Shown piece after piece: positions 17,536 to 24,395 of a DNA stretch of 48,330 bases; the stretch's first letter is position 1, and the number at the start of each line of letters is the position of its first letter. The notes beneath the pieces are model-generated. The model had not been told where the DNA came from and searched no databases. It saw only the letters and a program-made list of their open reading frames with translations. The stretch comes from an uncultured Bacteroidales bacterium. Its GTDB lineage: Bacteria > Bacteroidota > Bacteroidia > Bacteroidales > Bacteroidaceae. The DNA is taken from assembly GCA_902760315.1 (NCBI GenBank), contig CACWFV010000012.1, positions 1-48,330 of the forward strand. Reading direction: 5' to 3'. A program made the position numbers and the translations under genes.

Positions 17536-19977
17536 TTATCTTCCGGCTGCCGTAGTGATGCCGACGCTTCCCCCCTGCAGTTCTGCGCCCTCGGCATGCA
17601 GGGTCAGCGCCGACGCGGTGTCTCCACTCTGTACGAGAACCTGTGCCAAGCCGTTGAAAGCCGGTATAGCGATGGTCTTACCGTCTTTTTCCTGTGGGTG
17701 GTCAGCGCCCAGATACATGGGGTCGCCATTACCCACACCCAATATGCGCCCATGGCCATTCAACGTGAAGGTCAGCACGGGACACGCATCTGGCACCACG
17801 CGCCCTTTGCGGTCTTGCACCTCGGCGGTGATTACTGCCACGTCGCGCCCGTCGGCAACCAGTTGCCGGCGGTCGGTTTTAAGCACTACCTGATATGGTG
17901 GAAGCGTTGTCTCAACGACCTGCGTCATGGTGCGCTTTCCGTTTTTATATCCGTAGGCCACCACCTTGCCAGGCTTGTAGACGGTCTTCCACTTCAGGTG
18001 TCCGTTGCGGGGCATTGGCTGCCGGCCCAGCTTTTTGCCGTTCACGATGAGTTCCACCTCGTCGCAGTTACTGTATGCCCAGACTTCCACCTCTTCGCCC
18101 TCGTGTCCTTGCAGGTTCCAGTGTGGAAAGATGTGCAGTACGGGCTGCTCGGTCCACCACGCTCGCAGGTAGTAAGCTTCGTCCTTGGGAAAACCGCAGT
18201 AGTCCAAGATACCAAATTCCGACTCATGGGCTGGGAACGACAGCGGATTGGGCTCGCCGCGATAGTCGAAACCCGTCCAGTAGAACAGTCCGGCTGCCCA
18301 CGGGCGCTCAGCGTAGAATTTCCAGCCGCGCTCAATGATGTTCTCATAGTTTTGCTCCATGGTTCGGTTCAGACTGACCATGCGTCCGGGGTAGTTGGCG
18401 TCGTTAAAATACCATCCGCGGGTGCCGCAGCCCGATGTTTCTTCCGTACCTACTATTTTCCAGCCTGGATTGTCGGCTTTGCGCTTGTCTACATCGTTTT
18501 GCACAATATAGTTGAAGCCCACTACGTCGAGTCCTTTGATAAGTTCGGTACCGCCAGCATTGGCCACCGTGCTGGGCCTAGTAGGGTCCAGCAGCCGGGT
18601 GTATTCACGCATGGCTTCTGCCACCCGTGTTCCCTGGACGGTGTTTTCCAGTCCCCACTCCTCGTTGCCGTCGCTCCACAGGATGACGCTGGGATGGTTG
18701 CGGTCACGCTTAATCATGCGTTCCAGCAGCCGCAGGTGTTCCTCATTGACACCCATCAGTCGGTTCTCATCAATGACCAGCATGCCCTCACGGTCGCAGA
18801 TATCGAGCAAGGCAGGAGTCATCGGATTGTGTGAGGCCCTGTAAGCGTTACACCCCATCTTCTTCAGCTGCTTGATACGCCACAATTGCAGAGCATCGGG
18901 AATGGCAGCTCCCACGCCAGCATGGTCTTGGTGCATGTTGACGCCTTTCAGTTTCAGCGGTTTGCCATTCAGCAGGAAGCCGTGCTCCGCGTCAAAGCGA
19001 ATGTCCCGGAGACCAGTGGTTGTCTCATAGACGTCCGTCACTCGCCCGTCCACCTTTAACGTCGTCTCCACCTTATAGAGATAGGGGTCTGTGGTGCTCC
19101 AAAGACGGGGACTGCCGACATTCATCGCCGCGCCTGGAGCGTGGAGTGTCTGCATGGGTTTCAGCGTCAGCGACGCCGCAGTGCTCACAGCCACCACGCG
19201 TCCCTCAGCGTCGAGCAGGCGGTGCGACACCTCACACTGCCGTTGTACGAGCGAGTGGTTGTTCACTTCGGTCTCTACATGCACGACAGCTTGATGGTAA
19301 GGCGCTTTCAAGTCGGCATACACAAACGTGCCAAATGGTGCCACGCTGACCGCTGCCGACTTCTCCAGCCACACGTCACGATAGATGCCCGCGCCCTCAT
19401 AGAACCAGCCTTCCTCCAGCGAGGCGTCGGCTCTCACACATATCAAGTTGTCCTCGCCATATTTCACGTAGGGTGTTATGTCGTAGACCTGCGTCGCATA
19501 GCCGCTGGGCTCTGTACCCATGTAAAATCCGTTAAACCACACCTGAGCCGAGCGGAAAATGCCATCGAAGCGCAGCAACAGGCGCTTGCCCAGGTCTGCG
19601 GCTGGGATGGTCAGCGTCTTGCGATACCAGCCGACGCTATGCTCCGGATACTTCCACCCTACTGTCTTATAGCCGTGCGAGTGACTGGCCTCGGCAGCAT
19701 AGGGCAGCGTCGTGACCCAGTCGTGGGGCACCTGAACCTCCTGCCAGTCCGCATCGTCGAACTTCTCGGCGTAAGGTCCTTCGTTGTGGATAGAGTTGGC
19801 CTTCGTCAGGTAGTTGAAATACTCGGTACCACACCTGAAGTCCTGTTTCGCATCACGGGCATTGCCCAGCGCGAACTTCCATCCCTTGTCCAACAGGACC
19901 GTCTCACGAACACTTTGAGCCTGGATTGCACAACTCAGCAGGGCAACCGGCAACAACAGCAGGAGTCTTTGCATCAT
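17536..19977 (-). CDS. Secreted GH2 glycosidase (beta-galactosidase-like)
   Basis: 813 residues. The N-terminal signal (MMQRLLLLLPVALLSCAIQA) may be cut after AIQA or used as a lipobox (LLSC). Domains in order: GH2 sugar-binding jelly roll (about 60-215), Ig-like domain, TIM barrel with the acid/base pair WSDGNEEW (about residue 437) and probable nucleophile in VGTEETSG (about 515), a DUF4982-type domain (VEVWAYSNCDEVELIVNGK) and a C-terminal beta domain (ADGRDVAVITAEVQDRKGR). The usual WSxGNE is present as WSDGNE. It probably removes beta-linked galactose or a related sugar in the periplasm. The gene lies 27 nt after another GH2 gene in the same operon. Confidence 0.88.
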   Translation of the reverse strand: MMQRLLLLLPVALLSCAIQAQSVRETVLLDKGWKFALGNARDAKQDFRCGTEYFNYLTKANSIHNEGPYAEKFDDADWQEVQVPHDWVTTLPYAAEASHSHGYKTVGWKYPEHSVGWYRKTLTIPAADLGKRLLLRFDGIFRSAQVWFNGFYMGTEPSGYATQVYDITPYVKYGEDNLICVRADASLEEGWFYEGAGIYRDVWLEKSAAVSVAPFGTFVYADLKAPYHQAVVHVETEVNNHSLVQRQCEVSHRLLDAEGRVVAVSTAASLTLKPMQTLHAPGAAMNVGSPRLWSTTDPYLYKVETTLKVDGRVTDVYETTTGLRDIRFDAEHGFLLNGKPLKLKGVNMHQDHAGVGAAIPDALQLWRIKQLKKMGCNAYRASHNPMTPALLDICDREGMLVIDENRLMGVNEEHLRLLERMIKRDRNHPSVILWSDGNEEWGLENTVQGTRVAEAMREYTRLLDPTRPSTVANAGGTELIKGLDVVGFNYIVQNDVDKRKADNPGWKIVGTEETSGCGTRGWYFNDANYPGRMVSLNRTMEQNYENIIERGWKFYAERPWAAGLFYWTGFDYRGEPNPLSFPAHESEFGILDYCGFPKDEAYYLRAWWTEQPVLHIFPHWNLQGHEGEEVEVWAYSNCDEVELIVNGKKLGRQPMPRNGHLKWKTVYKPGKVVAYGYKNGKRTMTQVVETTLPPYQVVLKTDRRQLVADGRDVAVITAEVQDRKGRVVPDACPVLTFTLNGHGRILGVGNGDPMYLGADHPQEKDGKTIAIPAFNGLAQVLVQSGDTASALTLHAEGAELQGGSVGITTAAGR

Positions 19978-20004
19978 TTTATTTATTTGGGTTTAAATTG
20001 TTTC

Positions 20005-22311
20005 TTATTCTGACTGGATGGTCAGTCTGGCCGTCGGCAGACTGCTCTTGACGCTGACATCTATCTTACCCCGTTTCTTTCCGCTACGGACCACCAGTAG
20101 CGCACGTCCCTTCCACGTTACGGCATGGGCTGTGGTGGACGGTTCTCGGTCCTTCAAGTCGGCAGACGCAAAGGCCATCAGTTGACCGCGGCTTCCCACA
20201 ACAGCGTCACAGACGATGGCGGCATCGGGACAAACACGTCCGTCACGGTCGACCACTTCAACGGTGACATAGGCCAAATCCTGACCGTCGGCAGCTATCA
20301 TCCGGCGATCCGCAGTGAGCCGTAGGTGATGGGGCGCACCAGCCGTAGCCAATGTTACGCTTTGGCCGGCGGCCTCGGCACGCAGCACGCCTGCTTCATA
20401 GGGAAATCTGAAGACAGCCTTAAACTGCGTCTCGCGGCTTACCAGCTTGGTGCCTATCAGCCGGTCGTTCAGATAGAGTTTCACCTCCGGCGACTTGGTG
20501 TACACTTCTACCTCTACCGGTTTGCCTTCCCATCCGGCCCAGTTCCAACTCTCCCACGTAGGCCACACGCTCCACATGGTTTCCTTGATGGTGCCGTGAT
20601 AGCCGTCGGGTTCTTTTACGGCCATATACAGGCCGGGGGTATCGTTCCACAACATTTCGCGATAGTGGCTGATGGGTTTACGCCAACCCGTGATGTCAAC
20701 ATCGCCGCAATAGGCGCCATGCCAGTCGGGTTGTCCGCCCTCGGCAAAACTCTCGCCCGGGCGTTCGCCTTCGTAGTAGTAACGTCCGATGCCCGACTCG
20801 CCCAGGTAGTCCAGACCAGTCCACACCATGTCACCAACGACATAGGCGTTGTCTGCCACGGTAGCCCAGTTTCTGAAAGCGTCACGCGGATAGCTCTCCG
20901 TCTGCCACATCACGCGCTTGGGGTCACGCTGGTGGTCACTCCGGTGTTTGAATATCATGTAGTTGTAGCCGGCTACGTCGAGCACTTCGAAGTGAGGGTC
21001 ATAGATTTCCCAGTCACGGTCCCAGGCACATAGGGCTTCCGTTACCGGACGGGTGGCATCCTTCTCCAAAATGGCTTGCTTCAGCTGACGTGCCGTGGTG
21101 ACGACGCGAATTTCCTTGCGCTCTATCACCTCGTTGCCAATGCTCCAACTGATGATGCTGGGGTGGTTTCTATCTCGCATAACCATGGCGTGGATGTCCT
21201 CACGGTAGCAGGAGTCTATCAGTGTGGAATAGTCGTATTTCAACTTGGCCGTACGCCAGCCGTCGAAGGCTTCGCCAATGACCAGCATGCCTAACGAGTC
21301 GCAAGCATCCAGGAAAGCACGTGTGGTGGGGTTATGACTGGTGCGAATCAGGTTGAAACCGGCCTGCTTCATCAGTCTTACCTTACGTATTTCCGCGGCA
21401 TCAAAGGCCATGGCACCCAGTACGCCGTCGTCGTGGTGGACGCAGGCACCGTTGAGGAGCATGGGTTTTCCGTTGAGCCGGAAGCCGTGCTCAGCATCAA
21501 ACGAGAAAGTGCGAATGCCGTACTTCTGCTCGAACAATTGTTGTGAGGACCTGTTTTTCAGCAACACTTTGGCGGTATAGAGATGCGGAGTGTCGGGCGA
21601 CCACAGACGGGGGTTCTCTACGACGTAGCTGAAGGTCACCGGCTTGCTCTCGCCAGCCTTCAGCACCACCTGCCGCTGCTGTCCTTCCACTTCCAACGTG
21701 GCCTGCTGCTCACTGCGACTTTCGTTCATCAGCGTCACTTCTACTTGCACCGTAGCCCTGCCGTTCTTCACTTCCGGGGTGGTGACGAAAATGCCGTTCT
21801 CGGCCAGGTGAAGGGCCGGCAGCGACTGCAGCCACACATGGCGATAGATGCCCGATCCGGAGTACCAACGGCAGTTGGGCTGTGAACTATTGTCTACACG
21901 TACCACGACTTCATTCGGTCGCTTGTCTCTGTAGACGTATGGGGTAATGTCAACGGTGAAAGGAGTATAACCATAGCCGTGCTGTCCGGCCTTCTGTCCG
22001 TTCACGTAGACCTCGGCGCGCTGATAGACGCCTTCAAACAAGAGTTTCACTACGTCGCCTCCGGGTGTGCGGAAGGTCTTCCGGTATTCTCCTTTGCCGC
22101 CATGAAACCATCCGCCGCCGGTTCCGGTGGCACCGGTTTCGGGGTCTGGCGAATCGAATATATCCCAGTCGTGAGGCAGGTTGACACCGACGGTCTTGCC
22201 GTTGCGTGTAAACTGCCAGTCATCGTCAAACAGTTGCTGTTGGTGTTCAATGTTCTGAGCCCAGCCGCAAAGGGTCTGGAGCACAATGGCTGATAACAAG
22301 AGTTTCTTCAT
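20005..22311 (-). CDS. Secreted GH2 glycosidase (beta-galactosidase-like)
   Basis: 768 residues with a cleavable signal peptide (MKKLLLSAIVLQTLCGWAQ). Layout: sugar-binding domain (about 25-165, GIYRHVWLQ), Ig-like domain, TIM barrel (RLNGKPMLLNGACVHHDDG) with acid/base ISWSIGNEVIE (about 393) and probable nucleophile in VMWQTESYPRD (about 471), a DUF4982-type domain (VEVEVYTKSPEVKLYLNDR) and a GH2 C-terminal domain (AADGQDLAYVTVEVVDRDGR). It is a diverged paralogue of the downstream GH2 protein. There is no SusC/SusD pair or sugar regulator in the window, so this is a free-standing two-enzyme operon. Its substrate is unknown. Confidence 0.9.
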   Translation of the reverse strand: MKKLLLSAIVLQTLCGWAQNIEHQQQLFDDDWQFTRNGKTVGVNLPHDWDIFDSPDPETGATGTGGGWFHGGKGEYRKTFRTPGGDVVKLLFEGVYQRAEVYVNGQKAGQHGYGYTPFTVDITPYVYRDKRPNEVVVRVDNSSQPNCRWYSGSGIYRHVWLQSLPALHLAENGIFVTTPEVKNGRATVQVEVTLMNESRSEQQATLEVEGQQRQVVLKAGESKPVTFSYVVENPRLWSPDTPHLYTAKVLLKNRSSQQLFEQKYGIRTFSFDAEHGFRLNGKPMLLNGACVHHDDGVLGAMAFDAAEIRKVRLMKQAGFNLIRTSHNPTTRAFLDACDSLGMLVIGEAFDGWRTAKLKYDYSTLIDSCYREDIHAMVMRDRNHPSIISWSIGNEVIERKEIRVVTTARQLKQAILEKDATRPVTEALCAWDRDWEIYDPHFEVLDVAGYNYMIFKHRSDHQRDPKRVMWQTESYPRDAFRNWATVADNAYVVGDMVWTGLDYLGESGIGRYYYEGERPGESFAEGGQPDWHGAYCGDVDITGWRKPISHYREMLWNDTPGLYMAVKEPDGYHGTIKETMWSVWPTWESWNWAGWEGKPVEVEVYTKSPEVKLYLNDRLIGTKLVSRETQFKAVFRFPYEAGVLRAEAAGQSVTLATAGAPHHLRLTADRRMIAADGQDLAYVTVEVVDRDGRVCPDAAIVCDAVVGSRGQLMAFASADLKDREPSTTAHAVTWKGRALLVVRSGKKRGKIDVSVKSSLPTARLTIQSE

Positions 22312-22338
22312 AATTGTATGTTAGTTAGGTAATCGCTG

Positions 22339-22346
22339 CAAAATTA
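22339..22346 (-). promoter_or_regulatory. -7 element of the GH2 operon
   Basis: TAATTTTG on the minus strand, 28 bp before the ATG at 22311. It lies just outside the left end of the long inverted-repeat element. Confidence 0.6.
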
Positions 22347-22547
22347 ATCATTTTCCCCGACATAGCCATACCTAATTATAAAAAAAAAACAGATTTCAAA
22401 AAATATCCTTCACCTTCACCAACACACCTGAAAGACTAGCAAACAGAGGGGTTGCGGACATCCGCGATGTCTGAATACCCTTCACCTATCCTTCACCTAT
22501 CTTTCACTCACGCCACGCCACTCGCATGGGTGGTGGGCGCGTCGGCA

Positions 22548-22610
22548 AGTCAGCCACCCCCAACGGCGAGTCAGCTGTTCCCGAAACCCAGTCAGCATCT
22601 TCCCCGCTCC
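22548..22610 (+). repeat. Three 21-bp degenerate tandem units (AGTCAGC)
   Basis: AGTCAGC occurs at 22548, 22569 and 22590, exactly 21 bp apart, each followed by a C-rich stretch. The units lie in the spacer of the long inverted repeat. The two-turn helical spacing would suit protein-binding sites on one DNA face. Confidence 0.6.
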
Positions 22611-22624
22611 CGCCGGCAGCTCAC

Positions 22625-22649
22625 TCGCGCGCATGGTTCATGCGCGCGA
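22625..22649. other. Perfect 11-bp GC-rich hairpin inside the element
   Basis: TCGCGCGCATG (22625-22635) and CATGCGCGCGA (22639-22649) are perfect reverse complements around GTT. No U-tract follows on either strand, so it is not a canonical terminator. Confidence 0.6.
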
Positions 22650-22835
22650 ACCTATTAATTGCATGTGAAAGATGGGTGAAGGATAGGTGAAGGGTATTCA
22701 GACATCGCGGATGTCCGCAACCCCTCTGTTTGCTAGCCTTTCAGGTGTATTGGTGAAGGTGAAGGTTTTTTTTTGAAAAGACGCTAGTGGATACGAAAAA
22801 AAAGTGGAATACATACAATAAAGCAACAGTGCATA

Positions 22836-22855
22836 CGTTCTACAAATATAGAACG
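22836..22855. other. Inverted repeat just upstream of the glycan locus
   Basis: CGTTCTA and TAGAACG (7 bp, perfect) around CAAATA, ending 20 bp before the sugar-transferase ATG. It could be an operator or a leader hairpin. No TAnnTTTG element is visible between the long inverted repeat and the gene. Confidence 0.4.
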
Positions 22856-22874
22856 CAGAAAAACACTTGCTTGA

Positions 22875-23504
22875 ATGGATAAAAAAACGACCTACATATA
22901 CGACGGAATGAATGCTTTCGAAAAGGAAGTCAAACGGTTGTTTGACTTTTTCACGGCGCTATTCTGTCTCATCCTGTTCTCACCGCTTTACCTGCTCTGC
23001 TACCTGGCCATTAAGCGCGACGGCGATGGTCCCGTCATCTACAAGCAGGTGCGCATAGGGCGTTTTGGGCGGCCCTTCTACATCTATAAGTTCAGAAGCA
23101 TGGTGGTAGACGCCGAGAAGAACGGTGAGCCCCAGCTGTGGGACGCCAATCACGACAACCGACTGACCAAGACGGGCAAGTTTCTGCGCGACCACCATTT
23201 GGACGAACTGCCACAGTTCTGGAACGTGCTGGTGGGCGACATGTCGTTTGTGGGGCCACGCCCGGAGCGCAAGTTCTACATCCGACAGATTATGGAGCAC
23301 GACCCACGCTACGAGTGTCTCTACCAGGTTCGGCCAGGCATCACGTCGATGGCCACCATCTATAACGGCTATACCGACACTATGGAGAAGATGCTGAAGC
23401 GACTGGAGATGGACCTGGACTATCTGAAGCACCGCTCCTGGTGGCTGGACCTGAAGATCATCTTCCTCACGTTCATCAACATTGCCTTCGGCAAGAAGTT
23501 CTGA
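22875..23504 (+). CDS. Initiating undecaprenyl-phosphate sugar-1-phosphate transferase (PglC-like)
   Basis: 209 residues, the minimal monotopic phosphoglycosyl transferase. It has one N-terminal re-entrant membrane helix (about 25-45, LFDFFTALFCLILFSPLYLL), basic YKQVRIGRFGRPFYIYKFRSM, and the catalytic Asp-Glu pair in DHHLDELPQFWNVLVGDMSF followed by VGPRPE. It moves a sugar-1-phosphate from a UDP-sugar to undecaprenyl phosphate, the first step of O-antigen, capsule or exopolysaccharide assembly. The long multi-TM N-terminal region of WbaP/WcaJ is absent. It is the first gene of the glycan cluster and reads away from the inverted-repeat element. Confidence 0.92.
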   Translation: MDKKTTYIYDGMNAFEKEVKRLFDFFTALFCLILFSPLYLLCYLAIKRDGDGPVIYKQVRIGRFGRPFYIYKFRSMVVDAEKNGEPQLWDANHDNRLTKTGKFLRDHHLDELPQFWNVLVGDMSFVGPRPERKFYIRQIMEHDPRYECLYQVRPGITSMATIYNGYTDTMEKMLKRLEMDLDYLKHRSWWLDLKIIFLTFINIAFGKKF

Positions 23505-23534
23505 CGCCTACTCCGATTAATAATAACCGCCACT

Positions 23535-24395
23535 ATGAGAGTCATCTGCGACGCACCCGGACAGACCTGCAACAGGTTGTGGACCTACGTAACCAGCGTG
23601 GCTCGCAGCGTGGCCGAGCGGAAGCCGATGGTCATCATCTTCTACGACTGGACCATCGAGTGTTTCCCCCACCTGCTGCATTGTCCGTTCATCTACTTCC
23701 CCCTGTGGCACAAGTGGTACCTGGAGCGAGGCAACGGGTGGAACAACTACAAGGGACTGACGTGGAAGGTGACCCACGACAAGCGGTGGGACCGCGTATT
23801 CCGACTGTTGGGGTTCAAGAAGGGATGGTACACCATGGACGACACGCGCTATCTGGCCCAGACGAAACAGCAGCTGCAGCACATCTTCCAACCCCGCGAG
23901 GACATTGTAGAGCGTGCACGGCAGATGATGGCCGACCTGCGCCAGGAGGCCGACCTGGTGGTGGGTGTCCACATCCGCCACGGCGACTACCGCACGTTCT
24001 ACGGCGGACGCTATTTCTATACGCTGGAAGAGTATCACCAGATGATGTTGCGCATCGTTGACGCATACCCTGGCCGCCGCGTCAGCTTCTTCATCAGCAG
24101 CAACGAACCCTTCGACGTCAGCCTCTTTGCGGGTTGCCGCTGCCGGCGCTTCGGTGCGGTGCCCAATGGCGACATTACGGATCTGACCACTCTCTCCATG
24201 TGCGACCGCATACTGGGACCGTGGAGCACCTACTCGCGGTGGGCATCGTTCATCGGCGAGGTGCCATTGTGCTTCATTGAGCACAAGGACCAGGTGTTTA
24301 CGGACGACAGCTTCTCGACGGTCACCGACTTCTTCCACTTTGCCAACGGCAAGAGCACCGAGGACTACTGGAAACCCACTGACGAGGAAGCATGA
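23535..24395 (+). CDS. Fucosyltransferase-like glycosyltransferase (GT11/NodZ-type motif)
   Basis: 286 residues, cytoplasmic. The core motif VGVHIRHGDYRTF (about residues 141-153) matches the HxRxGDY donor-binding motif of alpha-1,2-fucosyltransferases and related families. FFISSNEP and DRILGPWSTYSRWASFIG correspond to the later GT11-type blocks, where the final one usually reads NSTFSWW. The call is by motif; GDP-fucose as donor is inference. The gene is strongly GC-rich. It starts 30 nt after the sugar transferase and its stop overlaps the protease start as ATGA. Confidence 0.7.
   Translation: MRVICDAPGQTCNRLWTYVTSVARSVAERKPMVIIFYDWTIECFPHLLHCPFIYFPLWHKWYLERGNGWNNYKGLTWKVTHDKRWDRVFRLLGFKKGWYTMDDTRYLAQTKQQLQHIFQPREDIVERARQMMADLRQEADLVVGVHIRHGDYRTFYGGRYFYTLEEYHQMMLRIVDAYPGRRVSFFISSNEPFDVSLFAGCRCRRFGAVPNGDITDLTTLSMCDRILGPWSTYSRWASFIGEVPLCFIEHKDQVFTDDSFSTVTDFFHFANGKSTEDYWKPTDEEA

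Larger units (their letters stand above)
22394..22778. repeat. 385-bp element with 114-bp near-perfect inverted arms
   Basis: The left arm (22394-22507) and the reverse complement of the right arm (22665-22778) have the same length and differ at only 5 of 114 positions, with no gaps. Each arm contains CCTTCACC-type reiterations and a nested palindrome GACATC-CGC-GATGTC. The 157-bp spacer (22508-22664) is GC-rich. A trinucleotide AGA abuts both outer ends and could be a 3-bp target duplication, although chance is possible. It fills most of the 563-bp gap between the divergent GH2 operon and the glycan locus. It may be a non-autonomous (MITE-like) element, an invertible segment or a long RNA hairpin; the sequence alone does not decide. 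The one open frame through it is not convincing. Confidence 0.85.

Noticed and set aside
17596-18834. A 412-codon open frame antisense to the GH2 gene
   Set aside because: It mirrors a strongly coding GC-rich gene, has no promoter or recognisable domain, and the sense frame has complete GH2 motifs.
20326-21033. A 235-codon frame antisense to the second GH2 gene
   Set aside because: Shadow frame with no homology pattern; the sense gene is certain.
22452-22658. A 68-codon + strand frame crossing the left arm into the spacer of the inverted-repeat element, with a heptad-like SQPPPTA/SQLFPKP pattern
   Set aside because: It uses part of the inverted arm, lacks a promoter, and its heptad pattern is just the 21-bp DNA repeat read in frame. 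Composition is not protein-like.
22836-22855. Mpi-type invertible-promoter repeat as in Bacteroides fragilis capsule loci
   Set aside because: The 7-bp inverted repeat has no distant partner in inverted orientation, so it cannot by itself define an invertible segment.
22339-22874. Clear promoter for the PglC-like gene within the gap
   Set aside because: I searched both arms, the spacer and the 97 bp after the right arm for TAnnTTTG pointing right and found none; the nearest partial match (TAGGTTCG, minus strand, in the spacer) points the other way unless the segment inverts.
23441-24061. A 206-codon + strand frame across the end of the sugar transferase and into the GT11-like gene
   Set aside because: Rich in Arg/His/Pro as out-of-frame GC-rich DNA usually is. 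It overlaps two well-supported genes in another frame.
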